A stretch of DNA of 51,692 nucleotides from Bryobacterales bacterium (GCA_016789905.1 JAEUQC010000208.1:1-51692); one strand, 5' to 3'; counted from the stretch's first letter, positions 1 through 9,685 are shown. Notes: generated from the sequence alone by a model not told the origin. Numbers and translations are program-made.

Positions 1-179
1 AGACCGATTTCGGTTGTCGGGCAACCGCTCTCAGTCTGCCGGTTCTCCCACCACCCCGCGAACCCTTCTCCCTCCCTCTCTGCCCTCCGGCTGCCAGGCC
101 TCGCTGGCACCCGCCTACCGCGGAGCGGTTTCGTTCACTCCCCTTCTCTGGACCGGCGAAAACCTGCAAAATCTGGGAT

Positions 180-3100
180 ATGATGATGGCCAAACCGATG
201 CGAATCCTACTGCTTCTGACATCGCTCTTCGCGGCCAGCGCGGCCGCCCAGGACGTACGCGCGACCATTCTCGGCTTTGTCAGCGATTCGACGGGAGCGG
301 CGGTGCCCGCGGCACGCATCAGCTTGAAGAACGTTGGAACTGGTGTGAACTACACCGGCGTCAGTAACGATAGCGGTAACTACGATATTGCCTATTTGCC
401 GCCCGGAACCTATTCACTCACGGTGGAAAGGGACGGCTTCAAGCGCTATCTCCGCGAAGGGATCGAAGCGCGTGTGTCGGCGCGCCTGACAATCGATGTG
501 CGGTTGGAATTGGGCATGGCCGCGGAATCGGTTACGGTCACTGGCGAAACGCCCCTGATCGAAAGCGCGTCGGCGTCTTTGGGACAGGTGATTGACCATA
601 AACGGATCATCGACCTGCCCCTTAGCGGCGGTAACGCCGTCACTCTCGTTCGATTGACCGCGGGCGTCGTCTACAGCGGTGCGCCCAACCACCCCTCGCT
701 CCTTGGAGCCGTCGGGGCAATCAACAGTTACGTAATTAACGGTTCGCCGGCTAACACCACCGACTATAACGTCGATGGAACCTCGGTCATGACCGGCCGC
801 TGGCCCGCCTTCCTGCCCCCGGAAGACATGGTGGATGAGTTCAAAATACAGACCGCCGCCTATAACGCCGCCGATGGGCGTTCGTCCGGTTCGGCCATCA
901 GCGTCTCTTTGCGCTCCGGAACCAACCAGTACCACGGCACCCTGTATCACTATCACTCGAACGTCGCTTTGCAGGGCATCGACCTCTTTCAGCGTCAACA
1001 ACTCTACAACCCCGCCACCGGGCCGGTCACCCACGAGAAAGAGCGGCAGGTGAATCCAATGTTTATCATCAATCGCCCGGGAGGCTCGCTCGGCGGCCCC
1101 GTTCGCATCCCCAGGCTCTACGACGGCCGCAACCGGACATTCTGGATGTATGCCTTTGAGGGCATGATCCGCCCCGCGGTCGAGGCTGGCGAACGGTTTC
1201 GGACCGTGCCCACAGCCGCCCAGCGGCGCGGTGACTTCTCTCAATTGCTCGCCCTCGGCGCCCGCTATCAGATCTTTGATCCGGCCACCATTCAGCCCGC
1301 TCCCGCCGGGCGATTCTCACGCGCTCCGTTTCCGGGCAACGTCATCCCCGCCAGCCGGCTGGACCCGGCCGCACAGAAAATCCTGCCGTACTGGCCGGAA
1401 CCGCAAATAGCCGGCACCGCCGACGGCCTCAACAATTATTTCTATCCACAGCAGTCGCGAAACCGGCTGCGCAGCAATACCGGGCGCTTCGACCACGTGA
1501 TCAATGACCGGCACCGCCTGTCCGGACGCTTCAATTACACCTGGGGTAACTTCACCTCCGGATTGAACTTGCCCACCGGCGCCAATGGCAACGATAACTT
1601 CCGCGCCAATCGCAGTGCCGGCGTCGATCATGTAATGACTGTCACGCCAAGGCTGGTTTGGAACTCCCGTTACAACTTCAACCGCCACACGGTCAAAGAT
1701 GACCCGCTGACGAAGGGGTTCGACCTCAGCACGCTCGGTTTCTCCTCCCGGTTCGTGGGCATGATCCCCAAGGAATTGGCCGCGTTCCCCGCATTGTCCG
1801 TCGAATCGCTAACCGGTCTGGGCGGCGATACCTTCGGCTACACCGCAACCAATTACCACACGGCGGCGACGGAGGCGATGTGGACTCGCGGCGGGCACAG
1901 CGTTCACGCGGGCCTCGATTTCCGCCAGTTCCGCGAACACAACTACAGCTTCAACGGCGTAACCCCTTCCCTGGTTTTCGGCAACAACTGGACCCGCGGC
2001 CCGCTCGATAATAGCGCTCCGGCGCCGTTCGGCCAAGGCGTCGCCTCTTTTCTGCTCGGTCTCCCCACCGGAGGCTCCGGAACCATTCCGCCCTCGGCCG
2101 CCGAGCAGAGCTGGTATCTCGGCTTGTACCTCCAGGACGACTGGCGCCTTACCAGGAAGCTCAGCGTGAATCTGGGATTACGCTACGAATATGAGTCGCC
2201 AACGACGGAGCGCTACAACAGGTCACTCGGCCAATTCGACTTTGCTTCCCCCAGCCCGCTGGAAGCGGCTGCGAAGGCAAACTACGCATTGAGTCCGATT
2301 GCGGAAATTGCCCCGGCTGCCTTCCAGGTAAAGGGCGGCGTGACATTTCCCGGCGTGGCCGGGCAGCCGCGCGGATTGTGGGCGAGCAATAAACGCAACT
2401 TCGCGCCTCGGCTTGGCATGGCCTACACCTTCAATAAGGACACCGTCGTCAGGGCTGGGTACGGGCTTTACTATTTACCTCAGGGCTCCGACGTGGCCGC
2501 CGTTCGCCAGGCCGGCTTTTCGCGCCCCACCACCTTGAACCCCTCGCTCGACAACGGACTCACCTTCGTCGCCACGCTCGCGGACCCGTTTCCCGGCGGC
2601 TACCTCCCGCCCCTCGGTTCGGCCGGCGGGTTGAGCACGAATCTGGGGAACGCTCTCTCTCCCTTTAACCCAGTGTTGCCGCACAGCTACTCCCAGCGCT
2701 GGAGTCTCTCCGTGCAACGGACCATCGCCCGCAGCTACCTGCTCGACGTGAGTTACGTGGGTAGCCGCGTCACGCGGATGGCCGCCGGCCAGAATTGGAA
2801 CGCCACGCCGCGCCAATTCTTTTCAACCTCCAGCGAGAGGGACCAGCGTGCCATCGACTTTTTGTCGGCGCAGGTTCGCAATCCCTTCTTCCCCCTGCTT
2901 CCTGGCACCGGCCTGGCGGGCGCGAATATCGCGCGAAGCCAACTTCTGCGGCCCTACCCCCATTTGACAGGCCTCACGCTCGATCAGCCGGTCGGGTTCT
3001 CCTGGTACCACGGCTTGCAGGCGCGCCTCGACAAACGGTTCAGCAATGGCCTCTCCGTGCAAGCCAACTATACGTGGTCAAAAAACATGGAGGCCCTCGC

Positions 3101-3686
3101 GTTCCTCAACGAATTCGATACCTATCCGGCCAAATCGATCTCCGCCGCCGACCGGCCGCAGGTCCTCCAACTAACCGGCATCTACGAACTCCCGTTGGGG
3201 AAAGGCAAACGCCTCCTGGGCGCCGCCCACGGCTGGGTTCAGCACCTCGCCGGCGGCTGGCAGGCACAGGCCACCTTCCAGGGGCAAAGCGGTCCGCCCA
3301 TCGGCTTTGGCAACGTCCTATTCCGCGGCGATCTCGCCGCTCTCGTCTTGGACCCTTCCGAGCGCTGGGTCACTCGCTGGTTCAACACCGCCGCCGGCTT
3401 TGAACGCGATCCCGCTAAACAACTGGCCAACAACGTTCGGGCGTTTCCCCTCCGTCTCACCGGGCTCCGGGCCAAGGGCCTGAACAACTGGAACATCTCG
3501 GCATCCAAGAACTTCCAAATCTCCGAAGCGGTGAAGCTCCAGCTTCGCAGCGAGTGGCTGAACGCCACCAACCACACCCATATGCCGGCTCCGAACAACC
3601 AGCCGACTTCCACCCTGTTCGGAACCGTCACCGCCTCGGCCGGCTTTCCGCGCCAGATCTATTTCGTCGGCAAATTGTATTTCTGA
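180..3686 (+). CDS. Oar-like TonB-dependent receptor with N-terminal carboxypeptidase-regulatory domain
   Basis: Outer-membrane beta-barrel protein of 1168 residues. A hydrophobic signal peptide (about residues 8-23, ending SAAAQ) is followed by a carboxypeptidase-regulatory-like beta-sandwich (about 25-112, with the typical SGNYDIAYLPPGTYSL stretch), a plug-like segment (about 115-245, LIESASASLGQVID then NVDGT) and a long barrel that ends in a C-terminal phenylalanine (GKLYF), the usual signal for barrel assembly. This architecture is abundant in Acidobacteria, where such receptors are thought to take up or bind large substrates; the ligand cannot be read from the sequence. Three ATG codons occur in tandem at 180-188, so the start is uncertain by a few residues. 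It is apparently monocistronic, and a second, only distantly similar member lies at 37015-40482. Confidence 0.9.
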   Translation: MMMAKPMRILLLLTSLFAASAAAQDVRATILGFVSDSTGAAVPAARISLKNVGTGVNYTGVSNDSGNYDIAYLPPGTYSLTVERDGFKRYLREGIEARVSARLTIDVRLELGMAAESVTVTGETPLIESASASLGQVIDHKRIIDLPLSGGNAVTLVRLTAGVVYSGAPNHPSLLGAVGAINSYVINGSPANTTDYNVDGTSVMTGRWPAFLPPEDMVDEFKIQTAAYNAADGRSSGSAISVSLRSGTNQYHGTLYHYHSNVALQGIDLFQRQQLYNPATGPVTHEKERQVNPMFIINRPGGSLGGPVRIPRLYDGRNRTFWMYAFEGMIRPAVEAGERFRTVPTAAQRRGDFSQLLALGARYQIFDPATIQPAPAGRFSRAPFPGNVIPASRLDPAAQKILPYWPEPQIAGTADGLNNYFYPQQSRNRLRSNTGRFDHVINDRHRLSGRFNYTWGNFTSGLNLPTGANGNDNFRANRSAGVDHVMTVTPRLVWNSRYNFNRHTVKDDPLTKGFDLSTLGFSSRFVGMIPKELAAFPALSVESLTGLGGDTFGYTATNYHTAATEAMWTRGGHSVHAGLDFRQFREHNYSFNGVTPSLVFGNNWTRGPLDNSAPAPFGQGVASFLLGLPTGGSGTIPPSAAEQSWYLGLYLQDDWRLTRKLSVNLGLRYEYESPTTERYNRSLGQFDFASPSPLEAAAKANYALSPIAEIAPAAFQVKGGVTFPGVAGQPRGLWASNKRNFAPRLGMAYTFNKDTVVRAGYGLYYLPQGSDVAAVRQAGFSRPTTLNPSLDNGLTFVATLADPFPGGYLPPLGSAGGLSTNLGNALSPFNPVLPHSYSQRWSLSVQRTIARSYLLDVSYVGSRVTRMAAGQNWNATPRQFFSTSSERDQRAIDFLSAQVRNPFFPLLPGTGLAGANIARSQLLRPYPHLTGLTLDQPVGFSWYHGLQARLDKRFSNGLSVQANYTWSKNMEALAFLNEFDTYPAKSISAADRPQVLQLTGIYELPLGKGKRLLGAAHGWVQHLAGGWQAQATFQGQSGPPIGFGNVLFRGDLAALVLDPSERWVTRWFNTAAGFERDPAKQLANNVRAFPLRLTGLRAKGLNNWNISASKNFQISEAVKLQLRSEWLNATNHTHMPAPNNQPTSTLFGTVTASAGFPRQIYFVGKLYF

Positions 3687-3754
3687 AACCTGCCCGCCCC
3701 CTCGTGGCGCCGCAAGTCGTTCATTTTACAGGGGCGCAATCGTAAACACGGGTA

Positions 3755-3800
3755 CCATTCAACCTCCAATATCGCCATTCGACCCGGAATATCCCCATTC
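3755..3800. repeat. Three CCATTC motifs at an exact 20-bp period
   Basis: CCATTC occurs at 3755, 3775 and 3795. The last two copies are preceded by AATATC in the same register (3768 and 3788). The array lies in the 213-bp gap between the TonB receptor and the Tes-like gene. Phased direct repeats like this could be binding sites on one DNA face, or the multiple terminal repeats of an eroded IS21-type element; no transposase is nearby. Confidence 0.55.
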
Positions 3801-3812
3801 AATGAGCAGTAC

Positions 3813-3841
3813 TTGGGGACTAGGAAAAAGCATCGTACAGT
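3813..3841 (+). promoter_or_regulatory. Candidate sigma-70 promoter for the Tes-like gene
   Basis: TTGGGG at 3813-3818 and TACAGT at 3836-3841 are separated by 17 bp, about 60 bp upstream of the chosen ATG. Both hexamers are imperfect, so this is a weak prediction. Confidence 0.3.
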
Positions 3842-3899
3842 AAAGTCGCGTAGTCTATCCGTCTACGTTCTTTCACCAACCTCTTCAAACAGGGAGCAT

Positions 3900-6011
3900 A
3901 TGCACAAGCCCATCAAGTACGTGGAAAAGGCCGTTACCGTAACGGCAAACGTCGCCTGGCAAGTTTTCGACCGGCTGAACCAGATCAGCCAGAACCCTTC
4001 TTTCACGCCCAAGTGGTCCGACAAGCCGCTCCTGAAGAGCTATGAGAAGCAGAAGCCCACCCTGGGCTGGCCCCGCGAAACCGATTCGCTCTGCCCGAAG
4101 TGCATTCCTGAACTGCGCAACAAGGTCGTCAACGGCGACGTCCCGGTGGAAGTGCTCCTCAACGAGAAGCGTGGCGAAATCAAAGCCCGCATCATCGAAA
4201 AAGACGGCAAGATCATCATGGAGAAGGAATGCCCGATCCATGGCAAGTTCGATGACTTGATGTCCATCGACCCCGCGTTCAGCAAGCACCTCGAAGACGT
4301 ATTTCCGGGCCGCGACATTCGCGCCCATAACGACGAAAAGCTCCACAATCACGGCAGTTCCACCATCACCCACGGCCGCGGCTCGGTGCTCACCATCGAT
4401 CTCACCAACCGCTGCAACATGATGTGCGACCCCTGCTTCATGGATGCCAACCAGGTCGGCTTCGTCCACGAATTGAGCTGGGAAGACATCAAAACCATGC
4501 TCGACAACGCCATGTCGATCAAGCCGCGCCGCCAGATGTCGGTGCAGTTCTCCGGTGGCGAACCCACGCTTTCCCCGTACTTCCTCGACGCCGTTCGCTA
4601 CTCCCGCAAAGTTGGCTACAACTCCGTGCAGGCCGCAACCAACGGTATCGAGTTCGCCAAGAGCCCCGAATTCTGCAAACAGGCCGCCGAAGCCGGTCTC
4701 CGCTACGCCTACCTTCAATTCGATGGCGTCGGCAACGAAGCCAACAGCCACCGCCGCGTCGGCAATCTGTTCGACGTGAAGCTCAAGGCGATCACCAACC
4801 TGCACAACGCCGGTGTCGACATCGTTCCCGTGATCACTATCGTGAACGGATTGAACAACGAGCAGGTCGGCGCCGTCGTCCGCTTCGCGCTCGACAATCC
4901 GAAGATCATCAGCTTCCTCTCCTTCCAGCCCGTGTCCTTCACCGGCCGCGACGAAGAGGTGACCCCGGAACGCCGCGCCGCCCAACGCTACACCTTGAGC
5001 CACTTGGCGCACGATGTGAAGAATCAGGTTGGCCTGGGTGTCCCCACCCGCGACTGGTTCCCCATCTCGTTCATGTCCACCTTCTCCGATTGGGCCGATC
5101 TGGTCCATGGGCCGGATCATGAATGGGGCCAGCTCTCCTGCGGCTGCCACCCGAACTGCGGCATCGGCATGGCCCTCATGGTCGATAAGGAAACCAAGGA
5201 AGCCCGTCCGGTTACCGCGTTCCTCAATGCCGACCGTCTTGCCAAGGACATTGCGCGCATCAACGACGCCGCCCGCGGCAAGAAGCTCTCCATCCTCGGC
5301 GTTTCGCTTGCGTTGCTCCGGAACTACAAGCCCTTTGAAGCGCCCACCCACTTCCGCCTGATGGACCTGCTTCAGAAATTCGACAAGTGTTTCGGCGCCA
5401 CCGGCCGCAACTACGGCAAGGTGACCGGCGACCGCACCATGGCCGACATCGAAAAGCGCCGCGCCGACCGTTGGAACTTCCTCTTTATCGCCGGTATGTG
5501 GTTCCAGGATCTGTTCAACTACGACTTCCGCCGTACCGAACAGTGCATCATTCCTTATGCCACCCAGCAGGGCGAAATCAGCTTCTGCGCCTATAACACG
5601 GGCGTCGGCTGGCGGAACATCATTGAGAAGATGCACATGACCGCCACTTTGACCAAGTGGTACGAAGAGCACGGCCGTCACGAAATCTTCGCCGGCGGCA
5701 AGAACGTGAACCTCGATTCCAAGATGCACAAACTGCTCTTGAACGAAGACGACGTGACTCGCGAACGCCAGCACGATCTCGACGACGCCGGCATCGCCAA
5801 GAACGCTCGCGAAGAAAAGCTCAAGGCTCGCGACGAAAAGATGAAGGACGCGGCCAAGAACGCCCAGATGGCCAAGCTCTATCGCCAGCACGTGATGAAG
5901 GAACCCCAACCCGAAGGCGGTTTCGTGCCGCTCGGTTCGTTGGGTGGAATTGCCCCGGCCGCTCCCAAGGCGCCGGAAAAGAACGAGGAAGTCGGCTCGT
6001 TCGGCGATTAG
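3900..6011 (+). CDS. Radical SAM enzyme of the tetraether lipid synthase (Tes)-like family
   Basis: Protein of 703 residues. The radical SAM cluster motif CNMMCDPC is at 172-179 and the SAM-binding GGEP at 219-222. Extra metal-binding signatures match the Tes/MJ0619 type: an N-terminal CPKC (65-68) paired with CPIH (111-114), resembling the rubredoxin-like iron site, a C-x-C-x3-C group (C414, C416, C420), and C497, C549 and C563 in a C-terminal block with NYDFRRTEQCIIPYAT. The archaeal enzyme joins lipid tails through carbon-carbon bonds to make membrane-spanning lipids. Acidobacteria are known to make branched GDGTs and iso-diabolic acid, so a similar role is plausible but inferred. After about residue 600 there is a charged, probably helical tail. 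An open frame extends to 3813, but the ATG at 3900 has AGGGAGC just upstream and a natural N-terminus. A strong terminator follows. Confidence 0.75.
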   Translation: MHKPIKYVEKAVTVTANVAWQVFDRLNQISQNPSFTPKWSDKPLLKSYEKQKPTLGWPRETDSLCPKCIPELRNKVVNGDVPVEVLLNEKRGEIKARIIEKDGKIIMEKECPIHGKFDDLMSIDPAFSKHLEDVFPGRDIRAHNDEKLHNHGSSTITHGRGSVLTIDLTNRCNMMCDPCFMDANQVGFVHELSWEDIKTMLDNAMSIKPRRQMSVQFSGGEPTLSPYFLDAVRYSRKVGYNSVQAATNGIEFAKSPEFCKQAAEAGLRYAYLQFDGVGNEANSHRRVGNLFDVKLKAITNLHNAGVDIVPVITIVNGLNNEQVGAVVRFALDNPKIISFLSFQPVSFTGRDEEVTPERRAAQRYTLSHLAHDVKNQVGLGVPTRDWFPISFMSTFSDWADLVHGPDHEWGQLSCGCHPNCGIGMALMVDKETKEARPVTAFLNADRLAKDIARINDAARGKKLSILGVSLALLRNYKPFEAPTHFRLMDLLQKFDKCFGATGRNYGKVTGDRTMADIEKRRADRWNFLFIAGMWFQDLFNYDFRRTEQCIIPYATQQGEISFCAYNTGVGWRNIIEKMHMTATLTKWYEEHGRHEIFAGGKNVNLDSKMHKLLLNEDDVTRERQHDLDDAGIAKNAREEKLKARDEKMKDAAKNAQMAKLYRQHVMKEPQPEGGFVPLGSLGGIAPAAPKAPEKNEEVGSFGD

Positions 6012-6034
6012 TACCTAAATCGCGCTAGTATCAA

Positions 6035-6070
6035 AAACGCCGCCAGGGCCTCCCTGGCGGCGTTTCTTTT
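6035..6070 (+). terminator. Rho-independent terminator after the Tes-like gene
   Basis: A perfect 14-bp inverted repeat (6035-6048 with 6052-6065) has a 3-nt loop and is followed by a T-rich run. It lies 24 bp after the stop codon, so it closes the Tes-like transcription unit before the M50 gene. Confidence 0.9.
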
Positions 6071-6105
6071 GCTCGTACTTATACAGTTTGCCCGCGCCGG
6101 AACCG

Positions 6106-8520
6106 ATGAATCCGATGAGATCTATGTTCCGGACGATTGTAACGACGCTCTTGATGGTCGAAGGCGGCATCTTCCTGGCCGGCGGTTTGGCGCCCGGAGT
6201 GCAGGAGATGATCCAGTCGGTGCTCAGCCAGCACCCCGAAGTGATTCCGGCGGACAAACTGGGCGAAGTAATCGCGGTCTTTGTGTGGCTCCAGCGAATC
6301 TCGATGGCGTTTGGGCTTCTTTGCATGTTTGGCGGCTGGGGCGCCAGCCAGCGCAAACCCTGGGGCCGCTGGTTGTCTGTGGCCGCATCCGTGTTGAACC
6401 TGCTCATTTTCCCGATTGGGTCCGCGCTTGGCGTTTGCGGTCTCATCCTCTTCGTTCCGGGCGAACCAAAACGGGCGGCTGAAGATGGAGCACCGCTCAA
6501 ATCGGAAAAACCTGAGCCCGTGTCGCACGTTTTGGTAATGATCGCCAGTTTGGCGCTGGTAGTGTACCTCTCCCATGGGCTCCGAAGGTTCGCGGCCTCA
6601 CACGGACTGCCTGTCGATCCCGATGGCGGGCTGGATCTTGTCTGGATCCTCGTTGGCCAACTTTGCTTTACGCTCTTTCACGAACTCGGGCACCTCCTGG
6701 CGGCCTGGGCAGTCGGGTTTCGGTTCCACGAGATGAATGTTGGGCCATTCACACTTTCGGAGCGGCCAGGGGGTGGTTGGGCTTTCCGGTTCGATGTTGG
6801 GCGCATCCTCATGGCGGGCGGCTATCTGCAGGCCATTCCAACATCCACCAAGGAGCTGCGTATGAACTGGATTCTGGTGGCGGTCGCCGGTCCGGCCGCG
6901 TCGTTGTTTCTCGCCATGATCGGATTTCTCGCCCTGCTGAGCCTGGCCGGCACGCCCTACGCCGCCTACTGGGAGATTCCGGCGTTCGTAACCGCCATTT
7001 GCGCGGCCGATTGCCTCGCCAACCTGTTGCCCCTGGGGCTAACCGATGGCGCCTTGCTGGGCCATACCTTGCTGAACACGAATCGAGGCAAGGGCATCCT
7101 GGCGGGGCTCGAAGCGGCTATGCTCAATGACAAAGCCGACCGCGATGGCAACCTCATGGACCCGGCTGAAGTCCTGGCCGCCCGCCGAAAGGCGCTCGAG
7201 CAGTTGGAAAAAAGTTCGGAATCGAATGGATTGGCCCTTGCTGCCCAGCGCATAGAATTCGCTAGCGCGGCGCGCCTCAATGGCCAGGTTGAGGAGGCCG
7301 CCGCCGCGTTGCGCGAGGCCGGCGACGCGCTGATGGGCCTCGGCGGCGTGCCAGATTTGGTTTGGTTCCGCTACTGGGTGGACATGTATGAAACGGCCAC
7401 CGCGCGACGGCAATACACCTCCGCCGCCGGCGCGCGGGACCGCGCGCTCGAATATGGAGACAAGCTTCGCGGTGAAAAAATGGATTGGGACGCGATGGTG
7501 CCCATTCGCCTCGCCTGCGCGCGCCTCTCGATGTCCGATGCCGATTACTTGACCGCCGTTGAGTCCATCCAGTCGGCTCGGAAGGCCTGTCCGGCGCGGC
7601 GGGCGGCCTCGGCCTTCGCCGCTGAACTCCTCGCCGTGGAGGGCGAATGTGAACTGCGGCTGGGCCGGCGGGGCGCGGCCGAAGCCCTGCTGCGGTCGGC
7701 CGTCGAAGTCGCGCAGGAGTTGCCCGAAGCGCAACAGACAGTTGCCATGGAAGCGCTCGCGCGTTCCGCGGCCAGCCTGGGCACATCGGGCGATCTGGAC
7801 CTCGCGCAGCCGCTCTTCCAAACGGCGGTGGCCGGTCTGGATGCCAAAGCTTCCGCCGCCGTCGCCGCCCTCCATCGCGCCGCCTGGGCCGAATCGCTTT
7901 ACGAAAACGGAAAACTGGCCGAATCCAAGGCCGTACTGGCGCCGCTAAACGCCGCGAACCTTGCCTTCGCCGCCGACGTCGAGACGCTCCGCGCCCAACT
8001 TCTGCTGGCCGAGGACCGGCCCAGGGACGCCGTCACCGTCTTGACCCCGCTGCTGGAACCGCCCCCGGCTGAAATCTCTGAGGCGCGTCGATTGGAATTG
8101 GCCCAAACGCAAGCGCTCCGTTCCTGGGCGCTGTTCCGCTGCGGAGAAACCGGCGGCGCCGTCGCTGACGCGCGAACCGCCTGCGACGCCCTGATGCCCA
8201 CCGAACACCCCGGCGCCGCCCCGGCCCTAATGACGCTCGCCATGGCCATCGTCGATGAGAATGCGGACCTGGCGGAAGCCTACGTACAAGAGGGCAGCCG
8301 CCTGATCTGCGATTCCGCCCTATACACCCCGATGACCAAGGCCAGCCGCCTCACCGACATGGCCCGCGGCGTTGTCCAGGTACAACGGAAAGACTGGGCG
8401 AAGCGCCTGATGGAACAGGCCGCCAAGGTCCGCGCCGAGCGCGGCCGGACGGCCCTGTCGATGGCCACGTCGGGAGCCGCCGCCGCCGAAGCCGGCGCCG
8501 TCTACGAGGTCCCAGAGTAA
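6106..8520 (+). CDS. Membrane M50-type metallopeptidase with long C-terminal helical-repeat region
   Basis: About 804 residues. The N-terminal 300 residues hold several hydrophobic segments with the zinc-binding HELGH motif (H192-H196) and a later NLLPLGLTDG stretch. Both are hallmarks of site-2-type (M50) intramembrane or membrane-embedded zinc proteases, where the downstream Asp completes the zinc site. The following roughly 500 residues are alanine-rich, alternate helix-like blocks and look like TPR-type repeats; this tail is unusual for M50 enzymes and may recruit substrates. The frame is open from a TTG at 6088, and ATG codons at 6106, 6115 and 6124 compete. No clear ribosome binding site decides, so the start is provisional. 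The substrate is unknown. It is separated from the preceding gene by a terminator. Confidence 0.75.
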   Translation: MNPMRSMFRTIVTTLLMVEGGIFLAGGLAPGVQEMIQSVLSQHPEVIPADKLGEVIAVFVWLQRISMAFGLLCMFGGWGASQRKPWGRWLSVAASVLNLLIFPIGSALGVCGLILFVPGEPKRAAEDGAPLKSEKPEPVSHVLVMIASLALVVYLSHGLRRFAASHGLPVDPDGGLDLVWILVGQLCFTLFHELGHLLAAWAVGFRFHEMNVGPFTLSERPGGGWAFRFDVGRILMAGGYLQAIPTSTKELRMNWILVAVAGPAASLFLAMIGFLALLSLAGTPYAAYWEIPAFVTAICAADCLANLLPLGLTDGALLGHTLLNTNRGKGILAGLEAAMLNDKADRDGNLMDPAEVLAARRKALEQLEKSSESNGLALAAQRIEFASAARLNGQVEEAAAALREAGDALMGLGGVPDLVWFRYWVDMYETATARRQYTSAAGARDRALEYGDKLRGEKMDWDAMVPIRLACARLSMSDADYLTAVESIQSARKACPARRAASAFAAELLAVEGECELRLGRRGAAEALLRSAVEVAQELPEAQQTVAMEALARSAASLGTSGDLDLAQPLFQTAVAGLDAKASAAVAALHRAAWAESLYENGKLAESKAVLAPLNAANLAFAADVETLRAQLLLAEDRPRDAVTVLTPLLEPPPAEISEARRLELAQTQALRSWALFRCGETGGAVADARTACDALMPTEHPGAAPALMTLAMAIVDENADLAEAYVQEGSRLICDSALYTPMTKASRLTDMARGVVQVQRKDWAKRLMEQAAKVRAERGRTALSMATSGAAAAEAGAVYEVPE

Positions 8521-8633
8521 GTTCTACTTACTCCGAAGTTACAGGGCAACCCGGCCACACGCGCCCGCCCGTCAGGAGCTCCGTCCTCCCTCGCGCCGGC
8601 CGCTTGTTGTATGCTGACTGGCGAGGGAATCCG

Positions 8634-9680
8634 ATGAATACGAAGAATACGTCTCCCGCGCTGCATAATGCAATGTGGCCAGGTCTGGTTGGCAAAGGGC
8701 CCGATTCTGAGCCCCCCATTTCGCTCGCACAGATGCTCGACCTGACCTGCGGCGCCTCGGTGGACGGCGTGAAATTTGACGGGGTAGACCTTTTTCTGTC
8801 CCTGCCCCATACCGATATCGACTCAACCGACGACGATCTCAAAGCCTTGGCCGACGATATCGGCGGGCGCGGATTGCGCGTGGGCTCCATGGTAGCGCCC
8901 GTTTGGGGGCCTACCGGCGGCGGTTCCGCTATGGGGGACGACGCCGAACAGGCGAAATTCCTCACGCAAGTGCGAAAAGCATGCCGCATCGGGAAAAAAT
9001 TGAAGGACCTGGGCGTCCGCAAATATGGCGTCGTCCGGATTGACTCCGCCACCGGCCCCCACGACTGGTTGGCCGACCCCGAAGCCGGCACCCGCCGCAT
9101 CGCCGATACCTTCCGCAAAGCCTGCGACATCGCCAGCGAATATGGCGAACGCCTGGCCGCCGAAGGCGAAATCTGCTGGGCCGGTATGCATAGCTGGCGG
9201 CAGAATGTGAAGCTGTTGGAAATGGTGGGACGGCCCGATACGCTCGGTTTTCAAGCCGACATGGCCCACACCATGCTCTTCACCATGGGTTACAACGCGC
9301 CAGAGGACCGGTTGCTGCCTGAAAACTTCGATTGGAGCGACGGCCCCGCCCTCGCCGAGGCATACCGCGCCATGGCCCGCTCGCTCCGCCCTTGGATGAT
9401 CGATTTCCACGTCGCGCAGAACGATGGCACCGTCAAAGGCGCCGGTACGCACGACAAAACCGGGCGTCACTGCCAGCCCTTTGACCCGAATGGAAAACTC
9501 GACATCGTTCGCGACGCCGGCGCTTGGCTTCGCGACGACGCCGGCAACCTCACCAAGGCCGTCCAGCACATCTGCTGGGATGGCTGCATGTTCTCGAACG
9601 CCGTCATGCTCAATCAACAGACTTGGAATGAAGTGTTGCAGGCCATGATCGCCGTCCGCGACGCCCACGGGTGGAACTAA
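8634..9680 (+). CDS. Sugar phosphate isomerase/epimerase-like TIM-barrel protein
   Basis: Protein of 348 residues without a signal peptide, resembling the xylose isomerase-like / AP endonuclease 2 TIM-barrel superfamily. The region around GEICWAGMHSW and LGFQADMAH supplies the acidic and histidine residues that bind the divalent metal in this fold. Such enzymes isomerise or epimerise keto-sugars and often pair with Gfo/Idh/MocA dehydrogenases, as here: the next gene begins 6 bp after this stop. The substrate cannot be assigned. The frame is open from a TTG at 8604, but the ATG at 8634 has GCGAGGGA at a good distance and is preferred. Confidence 0.75.
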   Translation: MNTKNTSPALHNAMWPGLVGKGPDSEPPISLAQMLDLTCGASVDGVKFDGVDLFLSLPHTDIDSTDDDLKALADDIGGRGLRVGSMVAPVWGPTGGGSAMGDDAEQAKFLTQVRKACRIGKKLKDLGVRKYGVVRIDSATGPHDWLADPEAGTRRIADTFRKACDIASEYGERLAAEGEICWAGMHSWRQNVKLLEMVGRPDTLGFQADMAHTMLFTMGYNAPEDRLLPENFDWSDGPALAEAYRAMARSLRPWMIDFHVAQNDGTVKGAGTHDKTGRHCQPFDPNGKLDIVRDAGAWLRDDAGNLTKAVQHICWDGCMFSNAVMLNQQTWNEVLQAMIAVRDAHGWN

Positions 9681-9685
9681 CAGTT

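Noticed and set aside
1..179. Possible gene or regulatory element at the window start
   Set aside because: Only a short hairpin (CGGTTG/CAACCG, 11-27) without a T run is visible; the open frame at 14-367 is a shadow of the TonB receptor start.
3885..5909. 674-residue open frame on the minus strand across the Tes-like gene
   Set aside because: It is antisense to a well-supported gene with conserved motifs, and its translation is a low-complexity mix typical of a shadow frame in GC-rich DNA.
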